Origin: Nocardia terpenica
GTDB taxonomy: Bacteria; Actinomycetota; Actinomycetes; Mycobacteriales; Mycobacteriaceae
Direction: 5' to 3'
DNA length: 64,000 nt
Assembly: GCF_013186535.1 (NCBI RefSeq)
Contig: NZ_JABMCZ010000001.1
Location: forward strand, 620,001-684,000
A program made the translations under genes and the position numbers. The notes under the pieces are model-generated. The model saw nothing but the letters and a program-made list of their open reading frames with translations, did not search any database and had not been told where the DNA came from. This document shows positions 1 to 9,461 of this stretch, piece after piece. Numbering within the stretch: position 1 is the stretch's first letter; each line of letters begins with the position of its first letter.

Positions 1-90
1 AAGGTGTACGAGAATTTTGATCATATTTGCCCGGTCGTACCATCGACGTGCCACTACCTCTGAAAGTGGCGTGAGAGAAAAGAGAGGTCG

Positions 91-1506
91 ATGAGCAGTA
101 TCCGCAAGACTCTTGCCTCTGTTTCTGTGGTGGTTGTCGGTGGCTTTTCCGCACTTGCTTTCAATCCAACGATAGCGTACGCCAACGATGGCGGACCCTA
201 TTATTGGGACGTGCCGGTGCCGACGCAGGCGCAGGTGGACATCATCGCTCGCGCGGGCATAGAAATGGTTCCCGCAGGTCCGGGCCGGGTGACGATCGCG
301 GTCGACGAGGCGGGCGCTCAGGCGCTGCGGAATCAGGGCCTGGAGCCGACGAAGAAGGCCCCGGTATACAAGTCGCTACCGCAGCAGCCGAAACCGCCCG
401 GCGCGGAAAATACGTACTACGGCGGCTATCACACCGCGTCGGACCTGCTCGATCACGCCCGGAATGTCGCCACCAAATACCCCGGAATCGCCCAGGTGCA
501 CGATTTCGGCAAAACCTGGCTGGCCACCCAGGGCTCCGGCGGTCACACCATGAGCGTCCTCTGCCTGACCGGATCCAAAACACCGCCGCAGGCGACCGAT
601 CAGCAAAAGGCCGCGGCGAAAACGTCGGGCGATCCGGCCGGGTGCGCGCTGTCGCCCACCTCGACCAAACCGCGTTTCCTGCTGACCGTGCAGATCCACG
701 CCCGCGAGTTGGCGACCGGTGAACTGGGCTGGCGGTGGATCGATTACCTCGCCGACGGGTACGGCACCGACAGCACGGCGACCTCGATCCTGGACTCCAC
801 CGAGATCTGGGTCGTCCCGGTGACCAACCCGGACGGTGTCGACGTGGTGTCCAGCGGCGGCGACCAGCCCAAGATGCAGCGCAAGAATGTCGACAACAGC
901 CAGACGCCGCCGACCTGCGACGTCGTCGACGGGTCCGGCCAGGGCCCCGGCGTGGATCTGAACCGCAACTTCACCGAGCGCTGGGGCGGGGATTCGACGG
1001 ACCCCTGCGCCGAGACCTACCAGGGCCCGAGCGGGGGCAGCGAACCGGAAACCCAAGCCGTGCAACAGCTTTACGCGGACCTGTTCCCCGACCAGCGGCC
1101 CAGCGGCGGCGGCGATGTCCCCGATACCGCGACCGGATTGATGATCGATCTGCATTCCTACGGGAATTACGGCATCATCCCGAACGGTGACACCGATACG
1201 AACACGGCCGAATTGCGGGCATTGACCACGAAGATCGTGCCCAGCGGGTTCGTCGTCGGCACCGACGTCGAGACCGTCGGATATTCGACCACCGGATCGA
1301 CCATGGACCAGGCGAACGGAACCCTGGGCGTAGCGGCACTCACCATCGAGATCGGCCCGAACGATGCCTCGGACTGCGGCGGCTTCATGCCCAGCTACTC
1401 CTGCGTGGACAGCACCTTCTGGCCGGAAATGAAGCAGGCCTTCACCACCGCCGCCCAATCGGCGGGCGCACCGTACAAACAATCCGTAACCCACACGGCC
1501 CCTTGA
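91..1506 (+). CDS. Secreted M14-family zinc carboxypeptidase
   Basis: Predicted exported metallocarboxypeptidase that removes C-terminal residues from peptides outside the cell. Residues 1-31 form a signal peptide (basic start, hydrophobic core, cleavage near AYA-ND). The family zinc ligands are visible: HARE (H203, E206) and a third histidine in DLHSYG (H355). NRNF (about 291-294) matches the substrate-binding Asn-Arg pair, and E420 in TIEIG fits the catalytic glutamate. Length (471 aa) fits an enzyme with an N-terminal propeptide. It is monocistronic and followed by a strong hairpin. Family assignment is secure; substrate preference cannot be read from the sequence. Confidence 0.93.
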   Translation: MSSIRKTLASVSVVVVGGFSALAFNPTIAYANDGGPYYWDVPVPTQAQVDIIARAGIEMVPAGPGRVTIAVDEAGAQALRNQGLEPTKKAPVYKSLPQQPKPPGAENTYYGGYHTASDLLDHARNVATKYPGIAQVHDFGKTWLATQGSGGHTMSVLCLTGSKTPPQATDQQKAAAKTSGDPAGCALSPTSTKPRFLLTVQIHARELATGELGWRWIDYLADGYGTDSTATSILDSTEIWVVPVTNPDGVDVVSSGGDQPKMQRKNVDNSQTPPTCDVVDGSGQGPGVDLNRNFTERWGGDSTDPCAETYQGPSGGSEPETQAVQQLYADLFPDQRPSGGGDVPDTATGLMIDLHSYGNYGIIPNGDTDTNTAELRALTTKIVPSGFVVGTDVETVGYSTTGSTMDQANGTLGVAALTIEIGPNDASDCGGFMPSYSCVDSTFWPEMKQAFTTAAQSAGAPYKQSVTHTAP

Positions 1507-1531
1507 GCTTTCGAGCCGTCCGGTAACCAGA

Positions 1532-1562
1532 GTCCCCTCCCGCCGCCCGACCGGGAGGGGAC
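1532..1562 (+). terminator. Stem-loop terminator after the carboxypeptidase gene
   Basis: A perfect 11-bp stem (GTCCCCTCCCG paired with CGGGAGGGGAC) around a 9-nt loop lies 25 bp after the stop codon. There is no T-tract, which is common for actinobacterial terminators. Confidence 0.75.
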
Positions 1563-1638
1563 CGTTCGTTCGAGCTCATGACAGCGGCCTGCCGGATATG
1601 ACCACGCGGCGCGGCGGGCGGGTCTACCGTGGGCTGTC

Positions 1639-3525
1639 GTGACCGATCCGATCGCCGATCGCGCGTTCGACCTCCTCCGTGCACACAGCCCACTCACCGA
1701 GGACGAGTGGTGCGAGATATTGGTGGCCCACGGGGTGGGGAATGCGCGTGAAATGAGGGAATTGATCCAGAGTTTCGACGTTCCGTGGCTGGGGTTCCTG
1801 CCGGACGGGCGCTATATGGCACTGGATGTGCTGTATCGGGACCGGATACTGACCCACCGGCTCACCGCCGTGGAGATCGACGCTGGGCTGATCGCCGCCG
1901 ACCCGGATCTGAGTCCGATGCTGACCGGCCCCGATTCGGCGGATATCGAGGGATTCGGCGGCGCGCGAACCGCTTACGACAAACTCGACGCCGACATCCT
2001 GGACGGTCGCGAGCTGCCCGGGTACACCCACCGCATCCTGGTGTTCGCGCCGTCGGCGCTGGCGGAACTCACCCCGGGCACCCTGATCGGCCTGCAGATC
2101 GTCGACGGTCGCGCGCGGCTGCGCGTGGTATCCGAGCCGATCGCCCCGCCGTCGGTGACGGTGGCCGCGATCGAATGCCGGGTGGCCGAGGACGGCGTCA
2201 CCGAAATAGACGATGTGTGCTGGGAGGCGATGCAGGCCGACCCTCGCCTGTTCACCCGGCCGACGCTGCCGCTGTCGGAGCTGGTCACGGCGGCCGGGCT
2301 GGTCCGCAAGGGCAATCTCATCGCGCAGCCGGGATTCGATTTCGACAATATGCCCGGCATCGACCCGGCCGAAATCCTGCAGGTCATCGACAAACTGACC
2401 GAAGAGCAGGCCCGAGCCGTGGTCGCGTTCACGGAGCTGACCGACGCGGTGGCGGCCGCGCCCGCCGAGGAGCAGGCCGCGATCCTGGCCGCCGCGAGCC
2501 TGGACGAGTTCGTCCCGATGGGCGCCGAGCGGCCCGCGCGGTCGGCGCTCGAAGAACTCACCGTGCGCTCGGAGTGCGACCCGAACGCGCTGGTGACGGT
2601 CGCCGAGCACGTCGCCCGGCACGGCCCGCGCAAGCTGGTGGCGGCCGCGCACTGGCTGGCCGCCCGCGCGGTCGAGGTGCTCGACCGGCTCGACGAGGCG
2701 CAGCACCACCTCGATGCCGCCGTCGGCGCGGACCCGTTCTGGGTGCTGGCGCTCGCCGACCGCGCCCGCTACGCGATCGACCGCGGCGAATTCACCCAGG
2801 CGCTGGGCCTTTTCGACCGCATCGACGGCGGCCAGCGCTTCCCCATCTACTGGCTGCTGGAGGAGATCGTCACGGCCGGACCGGAACTCGGCCGCAACGA
2901 CCGCTGCTGGTGCGGCTCCGGCCGCAAATACAAGGTGTGCCATCTCGGCCGCGGCGAACCCACCCTCGCCCAACGCGCCCGCCTGCTGTACCAGCGCGCC
3001 TGCGTCCACTGCGACCAGCCCGAATGGCGCAGGGTCCGCACGAAACTGGGCATGGTCCGCAGCCGTCACTGGGACACGGGCTCGCTCCACGCCCTGGACG
3101 ACCCCCTGGTCGTGGACATCACCATGTTCGAGGCGGGCGGATACGCCGACTACCTGGCCCGCCGCGGCCACCTCCTCACCGCCGACGACCGGCTGATCAC
3201 GGAACAGTGGCAAACGGTCCGTCGATCGATCTACAAAACCGAGCGGGTGCATCCCGGCCGCGGCATCACCCTGCGCGACCTACGCACCGACGAACACCAC
3301 ATCATCGCTTCCCCTTTCGCCAGCCACCACCTCCACCAGGGCCAACTGTATTGCTGCCGACTGGTTCCGGCGGGGGAGGAGATGATCGCGGGCGGCAGCT
3401 TCGAACCGGTGACCGATGAGCAGTGCGAGGGATTGTTCGCCTTGCTCGACGACGAGACCACGGAACCGGACCAGCTCATCGAATTCCTCAGTACGCGGTT
3501 CGAGGAGTGCCCGGAGGACCAGTGA
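1639..3525 (+). CDS. SEC-C motif / TPR-like domain protein
   Basis: A 628-aa cytoplasmic protein of unknown role. The SEC-C zinc-binding motif, read as RCWCGSGRKYKVCH, sits near residues 422-436. This Cys-x-Cys...Cys-His motif occurs in SecA tails and many uncharacterised proteins. The helical stretch before it (about 270-410) looks like TPR repeats, with an 'LDEAQHHLDAA' type helix pair. The N-terminal third is not recognised. It starts with GTG directly after a gene-free spacer. The last bases converge on the opposite-strand gene 9 bp away. Domain call is firm; function is unknown. Confidence 0.85.
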   Translation: MTDPIADRAFDLLRAHSPLTEDEWCEILVAHGVGNAREMRELIQSFDVPWLGFLPDGRYMALDVLYRDRILTHRLTAVEIDAGLIAADPDLSPMLTGPDSADIEGFGGARTAYDKLDADILDGRELPGYTHRILVFAPSALAELTPGTLIGLQIVDGRARLRVVSEPIAPPSVTVAAIECRVAEDGVTEIDDVCWEAMQADPRLFTRPTLPLSELVTAAGLVRKGNLIAQPGFDFDNMPGIDPAEILQVIDKLTEEQARAVVAFTELTDAVAAAPAEEQAAILAAASLDEFVPMGAERPARSALEELTVRSECDPNALVTVAEHVARHGPRKLVAAAHWLAARAVEVLDRLDEAQHHLDAAVGADPFWVLALADRARYAIDRGEFTQALGLFDRIDGGQRFPIYWLLEEIVTAGPELGRNDRCWCGSGRKYKVCHLGRGEPTLAQRARLLYQRACVHCDQPEWRRVRTKLGMVRSRHWDTGSLHALDDPLVVDITMFEAGGYADYLARRGHLLTADDRLITEQWQTVRRSIYKTERVHPGRGITLRDLRTDEHHIIASPFASHHLHQGQLYCCRLVPAGEEMIAGGSFEPVTDEQCEGLFALLDDETTEPDQLIEFLSTRFEECPEDQ

Positions 3526-3534
3526 TGTCGCCGC

Positions 3535-4401
3535 CTACGGGACGAGCGGGCGAACCTTCTCGGCGATGAAGCGGAAGAACCCCACGGGGTCGGGTTCGTC
3601 GGGGGTGGGTTCGAGGACCACCGTGTCGGCACCGGCCGCTGCCCACCGTGCCACCACATCGGCGATCGCCTGCGCGTCGCCCACGGCGCACAGGCCGTCG
3701 TCGACGTCATGACCCAGTTGCCGCACTTCGGCCGCGGCGCGGTCGGCCGCGTCGGGGCCGGTGGCGGCCACCAGCTGGACCATGAACGAGAAGTCGCCGT
3801 CGCCCCCGCGCGCCGCCCGGCCCTGCCGGGTCAGCTCGATGGTCTGCCGCACGCCCGCCAGCGTGGTGCCGGTGACGACGCCATCGGCGGCCTCGCCCGC
3901 CAGCCGCAGGGTACGTGGCCCGAATCCCCCGACGACCACGTCCGGCGCGGTGACCGGTGGCCAGTCCAGGGCGACATCGTCGAGCTGAACATAGCGGCCC
4001 CGCACCGTGATTCGCTTGCCCGCGAGCAGATCCCGGAGCGCGTCGAGATATTCGCGCAGCAGGGTGATCGGCGAGGCGACCCGGGCGCCGACCTGACCCA
4101 TCCACTGCTGATTACCGTGGCCCACCCCCCAGATCGTCCGGCCGGGGAACATCCGCTCCAGCGTCGCGATCTCCATCGCCGTGACGGCGACATTGCGCAG
4201 CGGCGCCGGGAGCACCCCCACACCGATACGCACGCGCTCGGACCAGGCCAGCGCGGCCGCCGCGGTCGAAATACCGCCCTCGGCAAAACAATCCTCACAC
4301 AGCCACAGCTGCTCGAGCCCCGCCGAATCGGCCACCCGCACCACCTCCCGCAGCCGCTCGGGAGGATTCTGCGGCTTGAACACCACACCCAGGGTCGTCA
4401 T
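3535..4401 (-). CDS. LLM-class (luciferase-like) flavin/F420-dependent oxidoreductase
   Basis: A 288-aa TIM-barrel oxidoreductase of the bacterial luciferase-like superfamily, which in actinobacteria often uses F420. Features include GVGVLPAPLRNV after the second strand, the conserved GHGNQQWM segment, and the C-terminal VVVGGFGPRTLRLAGEAADG signature typical of the family. Substrate is unknown. It lies on the minus strand and converges with the SEC-C gene. The neighbouring hydrolase and ROK regulator are also on the minus strand with short gaps, so a small operon is possible. Confidence 0.88.
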   Translation of the reverse strand: MTTLGVVFKPQNPPERLREVVRVADSAGLEQLWLCEDCFAEGGISTAAAALAWSERVRIGVGVLPAPLRNVAVTAMEIATLERMFPGRTIWGVGHGNQQWMGQVGARVASPITLLREYLDALRDLLAGKRITVRGRYVQLDDVALDWPPVTAPDVVVGGFGPRTLRLAGEAADGVVTGTTLAGVRQTIELTRQGRAARGGDGDFSFMVQLVAATGPDAADRAAAEVRQLGHDVDDGLCAVGDAQAIADVVARWAAAGADTVVLEPTPDEPDPVGFFRFIAEKVRPLVP

Positions 4402-4474
4402 GCCCTCAGAGTTACCAGCCGGAACCGCCTGCGGTCGAGGGGATTTCGCCGCATCGGGTATCCCGAAGCCCCGG

Positions 4475-5410
4475 CTATCGGACGGCGTCGACGTGGTCGA
4501 GCAGGTGGGTCAGCACCGCTTCGGGGGCTTCGATCTGTGGCCAGTGCCCGATGCCGTCGTCCAGCATGACCACGTCCGGGTCGGGAATTACCTGCCGATA
4601 CCGGTCGGCCATGTGCCGACCGGAGTTCGGGTCCGCGGGTCCATCGATGAACCGCATCGGAACCGTGGTCTCGCGCATCGCGCGTACCCACCGGTTGCGA
4701 TGGACGTATCGGTCGTTGACGAAGCGGCCGACCTTGTGGCTGACCCGCTTGCCGTCGTTGAAACCCAGGATCTGATCGAACTGCGTGATCAGCCGCGGCG
4801 ACGGTTTGGTTGCGGCGCCGAACATTTCGTCGATCGACCGCGCCAGGACCGCTCGCGACATCAGGACCCGCTGGTAGCGGCTGGCCAAGGCGCCCAATGG
4901 AGTACGAGACAGCAGGGTCTGCACCAGGCGAGGGGTGTACACCTCGTTGAACAGCCCACCGTTGAGCCAGGTGATCGACTCGATTCCGCACCGGCCGTAG
5001 GCTTGGCCGCCGGAGTCGTGGCGGGCCAGCATTTCCTGAGCGACGGAGACGCCGATGTCGTGGGCCACGATATGGCAGGTCTGCACGCCCAGGTGGGCGA
5101 GTAGCGCCTCGTGCATATCGGCATGGTCGAGCACGGTGTACTCGTAGGCGACCGGCTTGTCGGAGAACCCCATACCGAGCATGTCCGGCGCGATCACGGT
5201 GAACCGCTGGGTCAACGCCCCCCAGATCGGTGCCCAGTCCCAGGAACTGAACGGATAACCGTGGATCAGCAACAGCACCGGACCCTCGCCCTCGACCCGG
5301 AAGAAGACATCGAACCCCAGGTAGTCGAAGTACCGACCACCAGATCTCCACTGCTCGAGCTCGGCGTCCATTCCACCACCTCCGGCAGCTTCCGATTCCG
5401 AACTCAGCAT
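4475..5410 (-). CDS. Alpha/beta hydrolase, epoxide hydrolase / haloalkane dehalogenase-like
   Basis: A 311-aa alpha/beta-hydrolase. The oxyanion loop is HGYPFSSWDW. The nucleophile elbow reads AHDIGV, so the nucleophile is aspartate, as in epoxide hydrolases and haloalkane dehalogenases, and not the serine of esterases. A late aspartate (FIDGPADPNSG) and histidine (GIGHWPQIE) complete the triad. An internal ATG at 5371 would remove 13 residues (glycine-rich) and may be the true start. It sits 14 bp downstream of the ROK repressor gene in the same direction, so it may be co-transcribed with it. Confidence 0.85.
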   Translation of the reverse strand: MLSSESEAAGGGGMDAELEQWRSGGRYFDYLGFDVFFRVEGEGPVLLLIHGYPFSSWDWAPIWGALTQRFTVIAPDMLGMGFSDKPVAYEYTVLDHADMHEALLAHLGVQTCHIVAHDIGVSVAQEMLARHDSGGQAYGRCGIESITWLNGGLFNEVYTPRLVQTLLSRTPLGALASRYQRVLMSRAVLARSIDEMFGAATKPSPRLITQFDQILGFNDGKRVSHKVGRFVNDRYVHRNRWVRAMRETTVPMRFIDGPADPNSGRHMADRYRQVIPDPDVVMLDDGIGHWPQIEAPEAVLTHLLDHVDAVR

Positions 5411-5424
5411 AGAGCCGATCGGTA

Positions 5425-6645
5425 CTACCCGACTCTGTGGCCGGGCCGGTGGCCCTGGCGGCGCGCCGTGCCGTCGAGTAGGGCGTTGACGGCGGGGGGA
5501 GCGAGGACCTGGTCGAGAATCATTGTGGCGCAGGCCTGTATGCCCGTGGGCGCGTCCTCGGCGCTCGACTCGATGCGCAGTGAGCGGGTGGCCAGGGCCG
5601 AGGATTGCTGGTAGATCAGTTCGCGCATCCCGGCTATCAGTGGTTCGGCGGCGTGTGACAGGTCGCCGCGGACGATGATGACGGCGGGGTTGAGGATGTT
5701 GACCGCCGCGGCCAGGGCTTCGCCGATGCGACGCCCGGCTTCGCGCACCAGTCGCAGTGCGTCGGGGTCGTTGTCGTGGACCAGGCCGACGAGTTCGGGC
5801 AGCGCGGACACGGGCTTACCGGCTTCGGCGAGCTGTTCGAGCAGGGCCAATCCGCCCGCCACGGTTTCCAGACAGTTCAGGTCGCCGCAGCGGCATCGGC
5901 GCGACGGAACCCCACCCACCTTGATATGCCCGATCTCGCCCGCCGCCCCCCAGGCGCCGTGTTGCAGTCGACCGCCCGCGATGATCCCGGCGCCGATGCC
6001 GGTGGATGCCTTGACCAGAAGCAGGTCATCGATGTCGGGGTGCCTCGCATGTTCGGCCAGGGCCAGCAGATTCACTTCATTGTCGACCCTGACCGGCACG
6101 CCGAACCGCTCGGCGAAGAATTCGGCCACGGCAATGCCGCCGAACACGGGCTTGGCGGCCAGGCTCATGCTGTGGCCGGTGGTGACATCGACCGCGCTGG
6201 GTACGCCGACGCCGACACCGTGCACGAGCCGCCCGGGCAGCGGTGTCCGCGACAGGAGCCGATCCAGGTGTTCGGCCGCGGCGGCGAACACGGTCTGCGC
6301 ATCCTCGCTCATGCTCACCGCGAACTCGGACTCGGCCAGTACCCGGCCCGCGAGGTCGCACACCGCGACCTGAGCGCGGCTGACTCCGATCGACGCGGCC
6401 AGGACGACCCCCGATTCGGGGTTGAACACCAGCCGGGTCGGGGGCCGTCCACCGGTCGACCCACCCTCGACGCGTTCGACGACGAGTCCGCGCTCGAGCA
6501 GCTGCTCGACGCGCAATGTCACCGCTGTTCGCGACAGTCCCGTCAGTCTGCGAATATCCGCGCGGGTCACCACGTCATGCCCGCGGATCAGCCACAACAC
6601 GTCCCCGGCCGAGGTACCGGGCGTCGTTGTCGGTCGGCCAGTCAC
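5425..6645 (-). CDS. ROK-family transcriptional regulator
   Basis: A sugar-kinase-related repressor. It has an N-terminal winged HTH ('TRADIRRLTGLSRTAVT', about residues 25-40) and a C-terminal ROK ATPase-like domain. The ROK signature is clear (GIGAGIIAGG...GEIGH), followed by the zinc motif CRCGDLNC. A GTG start at 6645 is chosen because a GAGGAGG ribosome-binding site ends 4 bases upstream. An ATG seven codons earlier (6666) lies before that site. The divergent spacer carries an inverted repeat that could be its operator. Inducer is unknown. Confidence 0.88.
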   Translation of the reverse strand: MTGRPTTTPGTSAGDVLWLIRGHDVVTRADIRRLTGLSRTAVTLRVEQLLERGLVVERVEGGSTGGRPPTRLVFNPESGVVLAASIGVSRAQVAVCDLAGRVLAESEFAVSMSEDAQTVFAAAAEHLDRLLSRTPLPGRLVHGVGVGVPSAVDVTTGHSMSLAAKPVFGGIAVAEFFAERFGVPVRVDNEVNLLALAEHARHPDIDDLLLVKASTGIGAGIIAGGRLQHGAWGAAGEIGHIKVGGVPSRRCRCGDLNCLETVAGGLALLEQLAEAGKPVSALPELVGLVHDNDPDALRLVREAGRRIGEALAAAVNILNPAVIIVRGDLSHAAEPLIAGMRELIYQQSSALATRSLRIESSAEDAPTGIQACATMILDQVLAPPAVNALLDGTARRQGHRPGHRVG

Positions 6646-6935
6646 CGTTCCTCCTCGCCGGTTCAACGACCACCGTATCCGATTTGTTCAGACCGACTTA
6701 TCCTGTAGTTAGGTCTTAAAAGATCCAAAGTTTGCTTGCCTGAGGACCTAAGTGAGCGTTAGCGTGTGTATTCGATCACAGTTCGGCCCACGCATGTCGG
6801 TCCCCCGCGGACCGCGCGGCGGCATCGTCGATTCGCCCTCTTGCTTCGGCGGCCGGTTGGTCCCGGCGGTCTCGGCCGCTGCCGCAGCACGCTCGTCAAC
6901 ACCGTGTAGCGACTCTCGATCCGAGGAGGAAATGT
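6646..6935. other. Divergent intergenic region with an inverted repeat
   Basis: No convincing gene. The interval is AT-richer near 6690-6730. It holds the arms TTAGGTC (6709-6715) and GACCTAA (6745-6751), an exact inverted repeat 29 bp apart. It lies just upstream of the ROK repressor, so autoregulation is plausible but only inferred. Confidence 0.4.
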
Positions 6936-7085
6936 ATGCCCACTCATGAGACCGAGAAGGTGGACGACTCCGGCGCCCCCTGGCTCGAGCGCGCCCGCTG
7001 TGGTGTCCGGCCCCGCCTGGACCGCCGGGGATCGTGTGGGCGTCCGCGACGCGGGTTTCCGATCCGATCCGTGATCGACCACTGA
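6936..7085 (+). CDS. Possible 49-aa small protein upstream of the PadR gene
   Basis: A short frame starts MPTHETEKVDDSGAPW and has a very good ribosome-binding site (GAGGAGGA) 5 bases before the ATG. The first 20 codons have high third-position GC, as in real genes. The later arginine-rich half looks less natural and might be out of frame. It stops 18 bases before the PadR ATG. It resembles no family I recognise. It could be a leader peptide or a small protein damaged by a frameshift. Confidence 0.3.
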   Translation: MPTHETEKVDDSGAPWLERARCGVRPRLDRRGSCGRPRRGFPIRSVIDH

Positions 7086-7103
7086 CGGGCGGGAGTGGGC
7101 GAG

Positions 7104-7439
7104 ATGGCTTCATTCTCGGGCTCACGCATGCTCGACAGCAGTCTGCTGTTGCTGTTGGCCGAGCGTCCCGATCACGGGTATTCATTGCGCAATCGCCTCG
7201 AACACCTCGGGCTGGACTTCCACGGCGAGCCCGGCGCCCTGTACCGGCGCCTGCACGTGCTGGAACGGCGGGGATTGGTCGAGCACCGCGTAGATCATTC
7301 CCACAATGGGCGGAAAAAGAAAGTCTATTCGACAACTGTGGCCGGTATTGCAGAGCTCGGTAGCTGGGCTTCGTCGCTGCAGGGCACGCTCGAAATAATC
7401 CAACAATGGCTTGCCGCGCATGCCAGCCTCTCACGGTGA
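7104..7439 (+). CDS. PadR-family transcriptional regulator
   Basis: A 111-aa winged-helix regulator made of the PadR N-terminal domain with a short C-terminal helix. Diagnostic stretches are LLLLLAERPDHGYSL, the GALYRRLHVLERRGLV recognition-helix region and a beta-wing with GRKKKVYS. An in-frame GTG at 7095 is an alternative start. It heads a same-strand run with the hydroxylase, PrpF-like, AbrB-type and SMP-30-like genes and is the likely local regulator of that set. Confidence 0.9.
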   Translation: MASFSGSRMLDSSLLLLLAERPDHGYSLRNRLEHLGLDFHGEPGALYRRLHVLERRGLVEHRVDHSHNGRKKKVYSTTVAGIAELGSWASSLQGTLEIIQQWLAAHASLSR

Positions 7440-7563
7440 GTGTCTTTCACACTTATACGCCTTCGTCGAGCAACCTATTCTTTCCGTCACCGGATGCATC
7501 CGGTGGGCCGAGATTATTATTCGTGTCCCCTCGGCTGATGAATGTGTTGAAGAATCTACGAAG

Positions 7564-8394
7564 ATGAGGTCGATCATGCGTGTGCTCATCGAGGCTGCGG
7601 GGCTGGTTGTGCTCGCCGCGATCGAGGCCGTGGCCACCCAGTGGAGACATTTGGTGCGCGGCCAGATCAGAAAGGTCAGGAATCTGACCTTCACCGTGGT
7701 GAATCATGCCCTGATTCCGGTGGTCAGCGTAACCATGGCGCATTTCTTGGAGCCGCGGATAGGCACCCAGTGGATCGCCGGACTGCCCGTGATCGTCGGC
7801 TTACCGTTGACCATTGTGGTGCTCGATTTCGCCGGATACTGGTTCCATCGCTTCAGTCACCGCAATCTGTTTCTGTGGCGGTTTCATCAGATCCACCACC
7901 TGGACGAGGATTTCGACGTCACCACCGGTGCCCGGGTGCACACGGTAGAGGAGACGATGCATCACCTGATCCTGCTGGCCCTGGTGGTCGTGTTGGGCGC
8001 ACCGGGCTCGTACTTCGCCGCATTCGCCACCATCTCATTCCTGATAGCGCTGTTCCACCACGCGAATATCGCGATCCCGGATCGCCTGGAGCGCGTGCTG
8101 CGGCTGGTGCTGTTCACCCCGGCGCTGCATGTCCCGCATCACCATGAGGACATTGTCAATACCGATACCAATTTCGGGTTCATCTTTCCGTGGTGGGACC
8201 GGATGTTCGGCACCTTCAACACCGTCGCCCGCACCCCGCAATGGCGTATCGGGCTGGACTATTCCCACGATCTGCCGCTGCATCGGCTGTTCGTCCAGCC
8301 GTTTCTGCCTCGTCAGCTGAAGGAGACCGCGACCCCGCCGACCCCCTCGGCCGCGACGTCGGTCGGTACCGGAAAAGGCGGGGCGGCATGCTGA
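7564..8394 (+). CDS. Sterol desaturase / fatty acid hydroxylase family membrane enzyme
   Basis: A 276-aa integral membrane non-haem di-iron oxygenase. The histidine boxes are HRFSH (about 95), HQIHH (about 108) and HVPHHHE (about 189), with hydrophobic segments before, between and after. It is expected to hydroxylate or desaturate a lipid or sterol. ATG at 7564 (or 7576) is preferred over an upstream start at 7411, because the 51 residues in between overlap PadR and do not look membrane-like. Its stop overlaps the next start (ATGCTGA), implying translational coupling with the PrpF-like gene. Confidence 0.85.
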   Translation: MRSIMRVLIEAAGLVVLAAIEAVATQWRHLVRGQIRKVRNLTFTVVNHALIPVVSVTMAHFLEPRIGTQWIAGLPVIVGLPLTIVVLDFAGYWFHRFSHRNLFLWRFHQIHHLDEDFDVTTGARVHTVEETMHHLILLALVVVLGAPGSYFAAFATISFLIALFHHANIAIPDRLERVLRLVLFTPALHVPHHHEDIVNTDTNFGFIFPWWDRMFGTFNTVARTPQWRIGLDYSHDLPLHRLFVQPFLPRQLKETATPPTPSAATSVGTGKGGAAC

Positions 8395-9461
8395 TATCGA
8401 TCGAGGCCATGTTGATACGGGGCGGCACGTCCAAGGGCCTTTATCTGTCCGGCTCCGACGTGGATGCCTGCGGGATAGCCGCGGATGTGCTGTTACCCGC
8501 ACTGCTGGGCTCGCCGGATCCGCGTCAGATCGACGGTCTGGGCGGAGCGAGCACCACCACGAGCAAGGCCGCCATCGTCCGGCCGTCGACGCGGCCCGAT
8601 ACCGACGTGGACTTCCTGTTCGGGCAGGTGGATATCGAATCGGCCGCGGTGGATTGGAGTCCCACCTGCGGGAATGTGCTCGTGGGGGTGGGGCCTTTCG
8701 CGATCGAGCGCGCGATGGTGCCCGTGCGCGGTGAAACCACCGATGTCCGAGTGCATTTGGTCAATACCGGCGCGCATGTGGTGCTGACGGTACAGACCCC
8801 GACCGGGGCGGTGCGCTACGACGGTTACGAGGAGATCGCCGGGGTGCCCCGCAGCGCGGCCCCGGTCGGGGTGACATTCACCCGGTTCGCAGGCGGGGCG
8901 ACCGGAGCGCTGCTGCCCACCGGCAAACCGACCGACATCGTCGACGGGGTCGAGGTGTCCTGCGTCGACGCCGGCGTGTGCGCGGTGCTGGTCCGCGCCG
9001 CCGATGTCGGCGTCGCGGGAACGGAAACCCCGGATCAGCTCAACGAGAACCGAGAGTTGTTGCGGCGCCTGGAATCCCTGCGCCTGCAGGCGGGCGCCTT
9101 GATGGGGATGGGCGATGTCACCGGCCGCGTGATACCCAAGGTCATCCTGCTGTCGGAGACCACCGAGGCCACCATCCGGTCGCGCTACTTCGTGCCCACC
9201 AGTTGCCATCCGGCGCACGCGGTGAGCGGAGCGGTGTGCCTGGGTTCCGCACTCGCCCTGCCGGATACGATCGCCCGGGACCTCGCCCCGGCGGCTGCGG
9301 ATTCCGGTCGCTACACCATCGAACATCCGGCAGGTCTGATCGACATCGGCCTCACGGTCACCGACGGCCGTCCGGCCGGGGCCACCGTGGTGCGCACCGC
9401 GCGAAAGCTGTTCGACGGCACGGTATTCGCCGATATCGACGCGGCGCGGGTGACGGCATGA
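8388..9461 (+). CDS. PrpF-like isomerase (4-oxalomesaconate tautomerase / methylaconitate isomerase family)
   Basis: A 357-aa protein of the PrpF fold (diaminopimelate-epimerase-like). The family N-terminus 'MLIRGGTSKGLYL' is exact, and the catalytic cysteine regions appear as DWSPTCGN and TSCHPAHAVSGA. Known members move double bonds in tricarboxylates: methylaconitate in propionate catabolism, or oxalomesaconate in gallate breakdown. The substrate here is unknown because neither pathway is present nearby. It overlaps its upstream neighbour by 7 bases and its downstream neighbour by 4 (ATGA). Confidence 0.85.
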   Translation: MLISIEAMLIRGGTSKGLYLSGSDVDACGIAADVLLPALLGSPDPRQIDGLGGASTTTSKAAIVRPSTRPDTDVDFLFGQVDIESAAVDWSPTCGNVLVGVGPFAIERAMVPVRGETTDVRVHLVNTGAHVVLTVQTPTGAVRYDGYEEIAGVPRSAAPVGVTFTRFAGGATGALLPTGKPTDIVDGVEVSCVDAGVCAVLVRAADVGVAGTETPDQLNENRELLRRLESLRLQAGALMGMGDVTGRVIPKVILLSETTEATIRSRYFVPTSCHPAHAVSGAVCLGSALALPDTIARDLAPAAADSGRYTIEHPAGLIDIGLTVTDGRPAGATVVRTARKLFDGTVFADIDAARVTA